64,000 bases of DNA, from contig OZ020611.1 in the NCBI GenBank assembly GCA_963971575.1, positions 222,510,260 through 222,574,259 of the forward strand, given 5' to 3'. The notes under the pieces were generated by a model, which saw only the letters and a program-made list of their open reading frames with translations, searched no databases and was not told the DNA's origin. Numbering within the stretch: position 1 is the first letter of the stretch; each line of letters begins with the position of its first letter. Made by a program: the position numbers and the translations under genes. This DNA comes from Liopterus haemorrhoidalis (Eukaryota; Arthropoda; Insecta; Coleoptera; Dytiscidae). Below, in pieces: positions 22,458 to 32,887 of this stretch.

Positions 22458-23265
22458 TTCTCCCCCTACGTTGACAAAACTCCTAGATTTCCGTAACACG
22501 CAAATTTTGACGGACAAAGAAAATGGGCGTATGACTGAATAGATTATAAAATTTTATGTACTTTTTTATTCACAAAAAATACTAACAGTATAATGAATAG
22601 AAAATAAATAAATACATGAATTTCATACAAAAATTATCCATTGTTGGTATTTTTTGTCAAAGATTTGTCCACAGTTAATTAAACTGAAACCTTCTTCTTT
22701 TCATGATACATAACTTTGTAACAAGCGGTACTACTGCGAAGATTCCGAATTACATCGTTTCTTCTTTCCAAATCAGGGTCCGAATTATCTATTAATTCTA
22801 CAATATAAAATAAGTTTATTGTCATAATTTAATGTTACATTTTATATTACATATATTTACAATTTAGAGTCCCTGTTATTTTTATGTACAATTACCTCTT
22901 ACAAACTAAATTTACCTAAATCTAATTTTTGTTTTCGATAAAAGATTGAACGTTTTTTAAAGCATAGGGTAAAATTTGAATAAAAAACCCTATTCATTCC
23001 AAAATTATATAAATATATATTTTGAATATTATTATTTTACTAATTTACCATATTTTACCTTTTTTATTTAACATTTTATTTAGATGTTTAGCATATGCAT
23101 TATTGTTTTGTGAACTTTTCTTTTTGTTTTTATTGTACCAATGTTTTTAATCAAGTTATTTTCATGAGTGTTTGCTCTTGAATTTCTGCAATAAAAATTC
23201 TACAATATTTTCAACCTCTATTTGTGTAATAATTCACAAATTACCAGCGAATGCCCATTCAGAAA
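22458..23265. other. AT-rich DNA, possibly body of the Helitron-type element
   Basis: Lies upstream (minus-strand sense) of the Helitron 3' terminus. No RepHel-type coding sequence seen. Confidence 0.3.
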
Positions 23266-23334
23266 GCGGCGATTATACGTTTGTGTGGACAAATTGTACG
23301 TTCGTGCGGACAAAGTGTACGTTCGTGCGGACAA
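23266..23334. repeat. ~20-bp tandem repeat, three units
   Basis: The word GTACGTTCGTGCGGACAAA is repeated at about 23297 and 23317, preceded by a diverged unit at 23277 (ACGTTTGTGTGGACAAA). It translates as TFVRTKC-like repeats, but there is no evidence for expression. Confidence 0.75.
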
Positions 23335-23594
23335 GTACGGATATGGAGAAGCAATGTGAGTACCAAAAATCGTAATCATGTACAATTTATATGGAAATAC
23401 ACCGTCCGGTTAACGTACATCACATTGGAAACGCATTAAGTACGGTAAGTGAGCGCTGACTGTATTTTAGTATTTTGGATTCCCCCACTAAGAGAAGCGA
23501 ACGCAAGAGAACTGCAGAAGTATGTAAACTGTTCTCAGCTCCCAGTACACAACTATGTAATAACAAAGCCAAGTACCAAAAGAACGAATCTTTT

Positions 23595-23760
23595 TAGACA
23601 GTCCACTGACGATTGACCGTTAGAGACATTGCAGAGGAAATAGGAATATCAGACGAGTCTCGTTAAGACATTTTAACCAACATCGACACCATCATACACC
23701 ATACTCATCTGACTTAGGTTTGTGAGACTTTTTGTTTGTACTGAAACTGTAGAATTTTGT
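23595..23760 (+). pseudogene. Short mariner transposase relic
   Basis: In broken frames, VRDIAEEIGISDESR (about 23622-23667) resembles the second HTH of mariner transposases, and HHHTPYSSDLGL, stop, DFLFVLKL (about 23690-23745) resembles the third-Asp block PYSPDLAP-C-DFFLFPKLK. The two are only ~20 bases apart, so the catalytic centre is deleted. Borders not determined. Confidence 0.5.
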
Positions 23761-24360
23761 GCAACACGCGCAATCTGCGTATTTTTGATCAAACTGCGTA
23801 ATCTTAATGTTGTAGAATAACAATACTTTGAAGCCAATTAGCGCAACTCAGAGATAGAATATCAGCGAAGAGGCGTCGACTCGTACAATGTAAGAATCAT
23901 GGAAGACGGCTCGACTTTCTAATCTGTTCGCTGATAACTGCTTAGCCGTGTAATACCGCATGTAAATATTTTTTAAAGAGATGCAAGAAGTTCCAAGATA
24001 TGTTAATAGTGGAGGACGCTTTATCCGAGTATAATGGGATTAGGGTGTGTCGGGTAAAGCGAATGCGGGTTTAATCAGTGATGATAAAAATTACAATATG
24101 TTTAACAACACTTTTCATTAGGATGTATTCGAATTCATTATTTTACATTACAATAAAATAATTAGTTTTTGCAGTCGGTTCAGTAAGGTTTATAATTCTT
24201 TATATGGTATAATCTTAATATAAATCTTTCCTAGGTAATGTTACCTTACTTATTGTGTCCTTGAGATTTTTAGATACACAATTTATATGATTCGCTTCGC
24301 AACGACCGATTTTCTTAGGGTTTTGTAGGTATGACCAAAAAACCCTTATACCGTCATTTT

Positions 24361-24415
24361 GTCGTCTGTATGTCTGTCTGTCTGCCTGTCTGTCTGTCTG
24401 TCTGTTTGTCTGCAT

Positions 24416-24478
<63 letters not shown>

Positions 24479-24480
24479 CG
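24361..24480. repeat. (CTGT)n microsatellite
   Basis: About 28 near-perfect CTGT units with a few CCTGT/CATGT variants. It lies at the position where other HINE-A copies have short GACA runs. Confidence 0.95.
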
Positions 24481-24944
24481 GTAAAAATTGTAGCCAAACG
24501 GCTAAACCTAGAGAATTGAAATTTGGCATGCTTATACAACTCTTTGACACGCACATAGGAAAAATACTAAAACATCTAAAAAACATATCCCCACAAAAAT
24601 ATAAACAAATATCTGTACTTCGACAAAAAAAAATATTTTTTTGAAATTCGGATTAGGGTATCAAATGAAAGTCCTTAGCACGTGGATTAACGATCAAAAT
24701 TTTATTTTTGCAAAATAAATTATTTAGATGCGAATTTTGCCAAAATTGTGCAAAAGAAATTTTGGCCCAAACCCTGTAGCCCAGAAATCTGAAAAAATTC
24801 TAAGTAATGTACATTTGTGTGAATCGGAATAGTACAACAGGAATGTTTGATCAGATTATTTTTTCGGAAAATATCGCATTTTTTGTGTTTTTTGCTTGAC
24901 TACGTAAAATATTTAATAACTTATCTAAGACAGTAAACCAGCAT

Positions 24945-25010
24945 GCTTTGAAAGTATAATGGCTAGCATGCTCGCGTTCTAATTTGCAAACTTAAGTTCG
25001 CTCCACTCGC
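24945..25010 (+). repeat. Degenerate tRNA-like block inside HINE-A
   Basis: TATAATGGCTAGCATGC resembles a Pol III A box and, ~35 bases on, AAGTTCGCTCC a worn B box. The equivalent place of the 43.6-kb copy has a clearer pair. It cannot be a working tRNA gene. Confidence 0.4.
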
Positions 25011-25397
25011 AAGGCAATTTTATTTTTTCTGTTTTTTTTTGCATTTTATTTTGTTTAAATTATTTTTTCAAAATTGTAGTTATATTTGGGCAAATGTTGC
25101 ATTTAATTTTTAAAAGCGAAAATTTAATAACCAGTGGAAATTGTTGAAATTGACTTAAAACAACCAATGGAAGCCATAGGCGCAATTTTCAAAATCTTAA
25201 TGAACCTTGCTATATATAAGAAAAAAAAATGCACATATTTAGAAACCTAAATAATGGTATTAGGCATTCGAATTAAAATTATAAAAAAAAAATATTTTAA
25301 CATAAAATTTGTTTTAGCATCCCAAATAATCATCATTCACTTACTAAATACCTGCGAAACCCTGAAATGTGTGAAAATTCACTGTTAACATCAATTT

Positions 25398-26302
25398 TTA
25401 TTTATAATTTGCATTGAAAATTTTATTAGGTAGGTATTGCATTACTTAAAAGAAAATAGTATACCTACATTTAAAAAATATAGAAATATAGTCGGATATA
25501 AAATATCAATTTTGATCAAGACTAAATTCAATAGTATACATCTATTATTATTTTAAAACGTTTGACCTTAAAATTAAAAAAAAAGTCAGCCTATTGTGGC
25601 TTTTTGGCTTAGGGTTCCAAAGAAATAGCATTTAAACTGTAGTGTTCCGCAGATGTAAGAAGGTTGAAGACCACTGATGTAGATCATATGCAGCTTACAA
25701 TTTAAGCTTGCTTATTTAGTGCTTTAACTTATTTTGACAACCTCTCATTTCTTTTATTATATCAAATAGTATAAAATTTAAGTTCTTTCCTGATACAATA
25801 TCAAATACTGTAAAATAAATGAACAATTTCCGTTTATAGAACAAACTCTAAATAAATCTGAAATCCCATCAGTTACTAAGATAATCTCATTATTTTGTAG
25901 AGAAAAGATATCATGTAATCTAATATCGGAAAATTGTAAGAAAAATAATGACAAAATGAGAAATGTAACCTTTACCTCGCAATTTCTATATTATATTCCC
26001 CAGATACATAAGGTCAAAAGTGCACAGATTTTATTTGAACTTATTTCTATGTAATTCTCCGAACAAAACTAAAATAATTAGGTCGTATTTAATGAAATTT
26101 TCAAAATAATAAACTAAATATAAAAATTGTAAAAGGTTAAATTTAATTTATTTTGTTAAATATGTTTACTTTTAGAATTCTGTGAATATTTAAATTGTTT
26201 TTTTAATATAGCAAATAATATAAATATTTACGTCTCTTTCGTGGATAAATGATAATATTTTGACTGTTTTTCTCTGCGTTCTCCAAAACAACTCTTGCTT
26301 TT
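25398..26302. other. Unclassified AT-rich DNA
   Basis: An isolated hAT-like terminus GTAAGAAGGTTGAAGACCACTG ends at 25675. Nothing else recognised. Confidence 0.35.
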
Positions 26303-26370
26303 TAGGGTTTTGTAGGTATGACCATCAAAAAAACTTCTAACGTCACTCATGTGCATGTCCGCCGCCAAAT
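26303..26370 (-). repeat. HINE-A 3'-end fragment
   Basis: TAGGGTTTTGTAGGTATGAC followed by the complement of the GTGACGTTAGAAGTTTTTTTG-type terminus; the body is missing. Confidence 0.65.
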
Positions 26371-27025
26371 TTGTTTTTAGACTAAACAATGTAATATTAT
26401 TTTAAAAATTCAAACCACAGATTTCTATTCTTAACCATTTTTTAGTTAGGAATTATCAAAATATTCAAAAAAAAAATTAAAAATAAATGAAAAATTTACA
26501 AAAAAAACATTGATTCAAAATATGGAGACAAGTCAATTACGACCTCAGAATTTCAAAAATTTCAACCGCTTGCTTTTATCGCATTTCATTTTAGAGAAAC
26601 GTCCATGCTAAGGTGAAAATTTTTATAAATCAGGCAATATTAAATTTTTTTATATTTTTAAAATACGCAAAACAAATAAGGCCTTAAATTTTTTCTAAAC
26701 TAATTAAATTATGAGGAATTAAAAAATTCTAACCTCAGGTCGATTTCACTAACCGTTTTTGAGTTGTGATTTTTTTTTTAATTCACAATTTTTAACCAAT
26801 TTTCAATTTTCAAACTCAGGGTGCTATTATGCAGGATTATCCAAATCTTTTTTGTTGTATATACCTTAACGATTAAATGAATAATTGGGGAGCTACCGGG
26901 TTACACCCTAAAACAAAAATCTTGAAATATCTCAATTATTATTTACTTTACAATCAAAAATGTATATTAGGAAATATTTTTTCTCTCTTAAATGCAGTTT
27001 TTAATAATAAGATTATTGTGTGTTA
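26371..27025. repeat. Degenerate ~145-bp repeat units related to 34.76-35.22 kb
   Basis: The block TTTTCTAAACTAATTAAATT...AACCTCAGGTCGATTTCACTA...CCGTTTTTGAGTTGTG (26690-26775) has clear relatives at 34930-35010 and 35090-35180. 26875-27020 (TTGAAATATCTCAATTATTATTTACTT) recurs after the hAT insertion at 28095 and at 29600. The sequence seems to be one larger, low-copy repeat interrupted by the hAT element. Confidence 0.5.
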
Positions 27026-27033
27026 CTTATAAG

Positions 27034-28086
27034 TAGAGCCCTGCGCGGATAAGCTTTTCTGTATCCGCATCCGCAGCTTTTGTAAATAACAAATCCGCAT
27101 CCGATCCGCATCCGCAAAAATATCCGCACTATTCGCACTACAGGTTTTGCCTTGTCAGTTTGGAAAGAACTAACATATTTCGCCTGTTTAGGTAATCTCT
27201 GCTCTAAAACGCTACTGAAAATTTTTGGATTTACCAGCTTATTTATTACTAACCTAACCTAAGGGATCCCAGAAGTTTTAAGGCCTAGATGCGCTAATAA
27301 CTTATTTAAATCTAGAGAGATAACAATTTTGGGGGGCCTAAGCGTTCTTTTTCGTAGGGAGTAAGTGGCGTGCTGCTTTTTTTAATAATGAATTTAAAAA
27401 AAAAATCAGAAAAGTTACTTGATAGAAGGTGCTTCATATTTTTAGGATCAAGTAATTCTCTTACGCCATTTCGCGCATGAGTTAGGCGTTGCAACTTTTA
27501 CAAATAGCAACATGTGTCATTTTTCAAATTTTTGGGATCTGCAAGACTTTTTACTTCGGGTAGTATAAAAAAATTGGCAGGTTACATAATAAAATTTTCG
27601 AGAAAAAATTATGTAGGTAAATTTTGGTATTTAAATAAAACTTACTAATCAGTTTTATGTAAAAAAAAAACCTTTATCAGATTTAAAAGCCAGAATTAGA
27701 GCAGAGGTACGAAGAATTACGTCGAAAGTGTACCAGGAAACTTTTGTCCAAAATATTATTTTCTATAATATATTCAATAATAAAAAGAAAGTTAAGTTGA
27801 TTGTCTCAACTCAGTCTTGATCATGGACAATTGTCTTAATAAAAATAACATAAAGTGAGATTGAATGCTACAAAATATCATGTATATACAGACAACCGAA
27901 AATAACCGAGGACTGCGTAGTCAGAACACAATTGCTTGTTTCTCTGAAAGTAACCGAAGATTTAATGTTCACGCGGATATTGCGGATAAGCGGATATGAC
28001 ATTTAATCCGCATCCGCATGGTTTAAATGATTATTTATCCGCATCCGCAGAAAAGTTACGGATATCCGCGGATTTGCAGGGCTCTA
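27034..28086. mobile_element. hAT-type element with perfect 8-bp duplication
   Basis: Ends TAGAGCCCTGC at left and its complement GCAGGGCTCTA at right, flanked by identical 8-bp CTTATAAG (27026-27033 and 28087-28094), the duplication size of hAT transposons. Both subterminal regions contain clusters of ATCCGCATCCGCA and its variants (27062-27125; 27990-28075), probable transposase-binding sites. The interior has only a 60-codon minus-strand frame (27494-27312) that I do not recognise, so the element is non-autonomous. Confidence 0.85.
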
Positions 28087-28094
28087 CTTATAAG

Positions 28095-28479
28095 GTTGAA
28101 ATATCTCATTTATCATTTACTTAACAGCAAAAATGAATATAAGAAAATAAACTATTTCTTTCTTTTTATAAACGAAGAATCTCATTTGATAACATCAAAA
28201 ATATAAGCAAAAGAGGTGGCGCTAGTGGGAGGGTCCAGGCCTCCCTAATTTTGTTCTGACCCCAGATACCCCCCCCCCCCCCGAGTTGCTTGGAGTAAAA
28301 TGTGTGGGCAATAATGCAATAAGGATTTGTTTTTGTCATTTTTTATATTTTATCATGATATTTTAAAGATAAAGACCTTCATCACTTGTATTAAACTTTT
28401 TTTTGCTCATCCCCTGTATTTTTGAGGTTAGGACCTTTTTTTAGGTTATCACTTATATTTTCACACTTGTCATTTAAAA
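28095..28479. other. AT-rich spacer between two hAT elements
   Basis: Continuation of the repeat cut by the first hAT (TTGAAATATCTCATTTATCATTTAC), then a C14 run at 28270-28283. No gene. Confidence 0.4.
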
Positions 28480-28590
28480 CAGGGCTTCTTAAACTTTTTC
28501 ATATAGCGACCCCCTTCAAGCCTAGGAAATTTTAAACGACCCACCATGTAATGAAATTAATATTGACCGTAGATGTAGGTGTAATATCGC

Positions 28591-28627
28591 GACATTGTAG
28601 AATCTACATTGTAGATTCTACAATGTC
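28591..28627. repeat. 18-bp inverted repeat with 1-nt spacer
   Basis: GACATTGTAGAATCTACA, one T, then its exact complement. It lies within the hAT element, ~110 bp from its left end. Confidence 0.95.
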
Positions 28628-28749
28628 AATAACGTATGGGATAAATAATACGAACCCATTCTTTTCAAATATATATTTAATAGAAGAAATATATATATAT
28701 TTTTTTCTTAAATATAACAACATCCAAATATTATTAACATCAAACAATA

Positions 28750-29169
28750 TTAATGTGACGGATGAGCTTGTTTATTTTTACATAAATAATTAAATCTAGG
28801 CTTAATTTCAGTTAGTGCAGGTCGTAATATATTTTCAACGTTTATTAAAGTTGAACGATATCTTGATTTTATGTATGTTAATGTGGAAAAGGCTGATTCG
28901 CATAAATACATTGAACAAAATGGTAGTAATATGTTTAGTGCCATTTCCGATAGTAGTGGATATTCTGATTTGATTTCTATCCAAAATTCATGTAATGGTA
29001 CAATGAGTCGCAAGCTTGAATCACTTGATAGTTCTGCAAATTCTTCTTGTGCTTTTAAACACAAGAAATTAATTTCTTGCATTGTGATTGCAAATGGGTT
29101 GCAAATCCAATATTGTTTATCGATATCACTAGGAAAATACTTTTGTATGTGAACTTCCAGATCCTTCAA
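28750..29169 (-). pseudogene. hAT transposase C-terminal (dimerisation) domain
   Basis: A 139-codon open frame from 29169. KDLEVHIQKYFPSDIDK leads to WICNPFAI, then FWIEIKSEYPLLSEMALNIL then PFCSMYLCESAFSTLTYIKS and YRSTLINVENILRPALTEIK. The block W-x-x-x-K-x-EYP-x-L-x-x-x-A-x-x-x-LPF...YLCE-x-x-FS is the hAT C-terminal dimerisation region as found in ZBED5/FAM200/GTF2IRD2-like proteins. The BED zinc finger and the RNase H-like core with D-D-E are missing. The frame is intact, so the deletion may be recent, but the fragment lacks catalytic capacity. Confidence 0.85.
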
Positions 29170-29446
29170 ATGATTAATTATAAGTTTATATTATAAACTA
29201 CAATAGTATTTTATTACCTTCAAACTGGTGGAACTAATATTGCCGGCGCCTAGCTATAATGTACAATTTTATATTACCGAGTATTTGATTTTTATTTATA
29301 TTTATAGTTTGTGCGTAACGTGTATACTACTTCTAAAAATTTATTTATAATTACCCAAAAGTAGCAGATCTTTGCGACCCCCCTTCAGTAGCCTCGCGAC
29401 CCCCCGGGGGGTCGGGACCCACAGTTTAAGAAGCCCTGCTTTAAAA

Positions 29447-29639
29447 CATCATAAAAGATGATGATCTCAAATGATCCTAAAATATGTCCTGCCCCTTCCC
29501 CAGATTATCCGTAAATATTTCCTGGCCCCTCCAGATTGTAAGAGTCAGCGCCGGCATTACAAAAAAAAAAAAACGATTATTTTGTGTTCTATTGAAACTA
29601 AAATATCTCATTTATCATTTACGCAAAATATACATTACA
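29447..29639. other. AT-rich DNA
   Basis: Contains ATCTCATTTATCATTTACGC (29600), again related to the repeat at 26.9 and 28.1 kb. Confidence 0.35.
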
Positions 29640-29671
29640 AAAACCGTTCGAAGTACGGGTACTCCAGCTAG
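29640..29671 (+). mobile_element. Possible Helitron-type 3' terminus (plus strand)
   Basis: CCGTTCGAAGTACGGGTACT contains a 5-bp hairpin AGTAC-GG-GTACT, followed by CCAG and CTAG, then T. The order hairpin, short spacer, CTAG|T fits a Helitron 3' end, but the stem is weak and there is only one copy in this window. Confidence 0.35.
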
Positions 29672-29691
29672 TTTTTTTATATGCATGTAGA

Positions 29692-29770
29692 CCAGTGGTA
29701 TTTAACTTTTTTCCATAGTGGAGCCATATTAAATGCTAGATATGTATCATAGACCACAAATGTAAATAAT
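29692..29770 (+). repeat. Fragment of the hAT-like MITE family at 48673
   Basis: CCAGTGGTATTTAACTTTTT followed by CCATAGTGGAGCCATATTAA parallels 48672-48735 base for base with ~20% differences. No right end seen. Confidence 0.55.
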
Positions 29771-30529
29771 ATAAATAGAGATAATTCACATTTGTTATTT
29801 TAACTGAACAATTTTTAAGATTTATTTATAAAAATATATATGAGGACTACCCCCCCCCCCCCCTAAAGTCCTCGCCATAATGAACAGTTGGTGACCCTGT
29901 CTGTAGTAGGGCCATAGTTGGTCAGCGAGGGATTTCCTTAGAATCATTTTATTCTAAGCATTAAAGAAGAACTACTTCGATAGCTTTACTTTAAGTAGAA
30001 CTTTCTTTTCAAAAACGTAATTTTCTACATTAAAAATGTTTCAAAAGTTAAACAACTTCCAGTTAAAATCTCAAATAAACTAAATTTTCAACTAATTAAA
30101 AACTTTCCTCGGAAACTTCACGAGAAAAAATTATTACGTAAATATATTAAAGTAAAAATGCTTTTCTTCAAATTGAAACATAAATATTACTTTGCAAACA
30201 TTTAGTTTTAACGCACCTGTCTGTATGTTTGTTCAAATACCATATGTATTCCGAATTTATATGTTTCCAAGTAAAATTTATTATTAAAACTAAGTAGATT
30301 TATATTTGCAGTCATAGCCAGAGATCTGTGAAATAAGCAACAGGTTATGCAATAGTTTCTAACTTTTAAACATTGATTTTCAAATATAATCAACTTGTTG
30401 GCGTCTGATATTTGTCGTTTTATATTAAAAATAAGAATCAAATAAGTTTTGCCGAGTCATAAAAACAAATGTGACTTTCTAGACATTTTAGGGTCTGTCC
30501 AATAAGTGAAAAAGTGTGGACGTTTCTTT
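29771..30529. other. Unclassified AT-rich DNA
   Basis: A C13 run at about 29850-29863. Short open frames without features. Confidence 0.4.
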
Positions 30530-31210
30530 ACATAAGAAAGAAAGTTACGGTTGGCTGATTAGTTCTAAATATAATATTAATGTACTTCAATTCCAACGTA
30601 CTGACTCTGTACATCACTCAGAACTCGAGTTCCCAAATAATGAGTTAATTATCCGCGAGCGGCTTCGGATATGAACTCTACGCGTTCGCTAGCTAGTTGC
30701 AATGGTTCTTAGGATCAGAGCCTTGTTCATAAAGGGGCCTGGATACAAATATTTTTTTGGGATCCCAAATCATTTCTCAATAATAAAAAAGTTTTACATT
30801 TTTTCACGAATAATTCGCTTCCGAGAGCAGTGAGCAGAAATTCAGAAAATCTCTTAAAGATTGGGGAGCATATTTTTTCTGGTGGCCCTGTATAGCCCGG
30901 AGACCGCTACAGCGGACAGTGGACAGTTGTTGAATTAAACTCAACATTTTAACTAATTTACTTTAGTTACGTATTACCGATTAATATTTGCATGATTAAT
31001 ACCTTATCAATTACAATTATGATACAAATAATCCAAAAGACACACTTTCACAACTCTCATAATATATACATAGCCTTTTTACACAATAATATTAATTAAT
31101 CCATTTGACACCATCTCTCACAATTGTCCTCGAAAACCAATTGTCTCTTATAAGTTTTGGAATATTGTCTCTCCATTTATTTAGCTGTACTCGCCCGAAC
31201 ACTCTTAAGA
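30530..31210. repeat. LTR-like dispersed repeat, copy 1
   Basis: Parallels 59262-59720: TTACGGTTGGCTGATT, CTCTGTACATC, GAGCGG, CGCTAGCTAGTTGCAATG GTTCTTAGGA (two parts), TTAAACTCAACATTTTAACT, CCTCGAAAACCAATTGTCTC. The other copy starts TGTCACGGTTGGCTGATT, an LTR-like 5' end. No primer site or coding sequence could be assigned, so LTR identity is a guess. Confidence 0.45.
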
Positions 31211-31715
31211 ACTCAAAATGTGTTTATCCTATAATTTATTTAATCTGACTGCCCCAGGAGCCTGATACTGACCAACTGAAAAAAATGTCATCTTAGGCCC
31301 TGTGACCAAAGCCGTCTGGTCTATAACAGCACTTATATGACCATTTATTGGCAATAATTTAGATTGAATAATGTCATCAGAAAAATAACCAAAACTAATG
31401 TTTATTTTCAAAACAGATATTAATAGTTTTACATAATAAAATTATTTGACACTTAAACGTAACAAGTAAAGTAATGTAGAATTTACATTTTTTTTCTAAT
31501 TTTTAAATTTTTTTTTGTTCAACTATTAAGTTTTCTGTATTTAGGGACTATTTGATATTCCACAATATATTATAAAAAACTACTTTAACGATTTAAAAAA
31601 TCAACATTTTTTATAAAACGACAATAATTGTTTTAAGAAATTGCTACTGAATTACTGCGATTGTGGCTCACTTTAACCTTTTATTGTGACTCGCGACACA
31701 TTTGAATTTTTCGAT

Positions 31716-32145
31716 TATAATAATAATAATAATAACTTTATTTACATTTTTTTACATAGACCTATGTTACAAATGTAAATAAGAAAATATTTACAGTGGA
31801 GTGACACGATCAACACTGCTTTCTGCAGATCAAAAGGGTGGCAGAAGATCTGCCGGCGTGAATGGACTTGATTTCCCTTCGGTAGGAGGATATCATACCA
31901 CCCAAAACACCAACTATCAAGATTACATGCTTAACTTTATACCCTGGATACAGCTTTCTAAGCTCGGACAAGAGATCCATATATTTAGACTTTATTCCTT
32001 CTCCTTGAGAGAGACATTCTTCTGAACTGGACTTGAGAATTCGTTCACAAACATCTGTTTGACCTCGATATCCAGGACGGTTATATCCGGCTTAGTGGTT
32101 GTCAGTAACCTTGAGGTGGGAAAGTAATTTCAATAAATGTGGCAT
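31716..32145 (-). pseudogene. R2/R4 (Dong)-type LINE 3' end, copy 1
   Basis: In minus-strand frames: KPDITVLDIEVKQMFVNEFS-like block, then KYMDLLSELRKLYPGYKVK and GVLGGMISSY, colinear with copy 2 at ~85-90% identity. The PD...E/F..K pattern before a 'K-Y-x-x-L-x-x-E-x-R' helix and a hydrophobic 'V-x-I-x-GxLGG' strand is that of the restriction-like endonuclease at the C-terminus of R2-clade LINEs. The 3' side (left) ends in (TAA)n at 31716-31738, recalling the TAA-repeat targets of R4/Dong elements. Stops and frameshifts are present. Confidence 0.6.
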
Positions 32146-32147
32146 AT

Positions 32148-32864
32148 TATTATTATTTAGGGTTTGTCAGGTCTTGACAAGCGTCCACTAATCGTAAACT
32201 TCAGCAACCTTTTGAGCCGCGTCATACTAGAGACTAGGGGAGCTGAATACACACTACTATATCCCAAACCCTGGCGATATGCAGACGGGAAAATTAAGCC
32301 AGATCCAGTGCCTGCACAATGCGGAGTGACCCCGAGCAGCACTGCTTTCTGCATCCTGTAGATCAAAGAGGTGGCAGAAGATCTTAAGTCGGGAATGGAC
32401 TCGATTTCCTTTCGATATGAGGCTTTCATACCACCCAAAACACCAAATATCAGGACCACAAGCTTAACTTTATACCCTGGATACAGCTTTCTAAGCTCGG
32501 ACAAGAGATCCATATACCTTATCCTCTTTCCTCCTCCTTGAGAGAGATATTCTTCTCAGCTGGACTTGAGAATTCGATCACAAACATCTGTTTGGTCTCC
32601 ATATCCAGGAAGGTTATATCCGGCTTAGTGGTTGACAGTAACCTCGAGGTGGGGAAGGAGTAATTATAATAAAACGGCACTTGGAATTTTCCACCACCGA
32701 TTCTATGTGAGAAGGGACAAACGGTATAACCGGTATTTGGTCAATACCATAGGCATGTTTAGACATGCTACTACCATCTTAGGATGGTAGTAGAGCACGC
32801 GGAGAGCATCATTCTGTCGAGAGACGTAGCTCGACGCTGCAAGAGATGGACAAGCAGACAAAAT
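32148..32864 (-). pseudogene. R2/R4 (Dong)-type LINE 3' end, copy 2 (longer)
   Basis: Minus-strand order: CPSLAASSYVSRQNDALRVL then YYH (32830-32760), matching the Cys/His 'C-P-x-L-A-x-S-x-Y-x-x-R-H/Q-x-x-x-x-x-x-x-x-H' motif that precedes the endonuclease in R2-clade LINEs; then ESVVENSKCRF; then KPDITFLDMETKQMFVIEFS (endonuclease catalytic region, PD and E/K residues); then MDLLSELRKLYPGYKVKLVV and GVLGGMKASYRKEIESI. The region is bounded on both sides by (TAA/ATT)n tracts (32148-32158 and 32865-32887). Several frame changes show decay. An 11-bp hairpin CTACTACCATC lies at 32768-32793. Confidence 0.65.
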
Positions 32865-32887
32865 GTGCTATTATTATTATTATTATA

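Larger units (their letters stand above)
24315..25397 (-). repeat. HINE-A repeat, complete copy (minus)
   Basis: In minus-strand sense it starts with the head (complement of 25397 back to about 25340, containing the AGGGTTTCGCAGGTATTTAG subterminal repeat) and ends at 24315 with AAACCCTAA preceded by the hairpin AGGGTTTT...AAAACCCT. A long pure GTCT/GACA microsatellite (24361-24480) lies just inside the 3' end. A tRNA-like block sits in the middle (24945-25010). Length 1.08 kb, as for the 43.6-kb copy. Confidence 0.8.
28480..29438 (-). mobile_element. hAT element (ZBED5/FAM200-like transposase), internally deleted
   Basis: Ends CAGGGCTTCTTAAACTTT at left and complement of CAGGGCTTCTTAAACTGTGG at right. 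They are flanked by ATTTAAAA (28472-28479) and CTTTAAAA (29439-29446), 7 of 8 identical. The C-rich subterminal words GCGACCCCC and GGGGGGTCGGGACCC are on opposite strands. The 959-bp interior carries the C-terminal 139 codons of a transposase on the minus strand. Confidence 0.85.

Noticed and set aside
24215..24586. Open frames with Gln-Thr-Asp-Arg or Cys-Leu-Ser-Val repeats (also at 56204-56471 and 56640-56825)
   Set aside because: They are translations of the GTCT/GACA microsatellites, which have no stop codons in any frame.
21261..25675. Pairing of the hAT-like ends CAGGGGTTATCAACC (21261) and GGTTGAAGACCACTG (25675) into one 4.4-kb element
   Set aside because: The ends differ in sequence, the flanking 8 bp do not match and the interior is a patchwork of other repeats.
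28871..29152. 93-codon plus-strand frame
   Set aside because: Antisense shadow of the hAT transposase domain at 28750-29169, which has clear family motifs.
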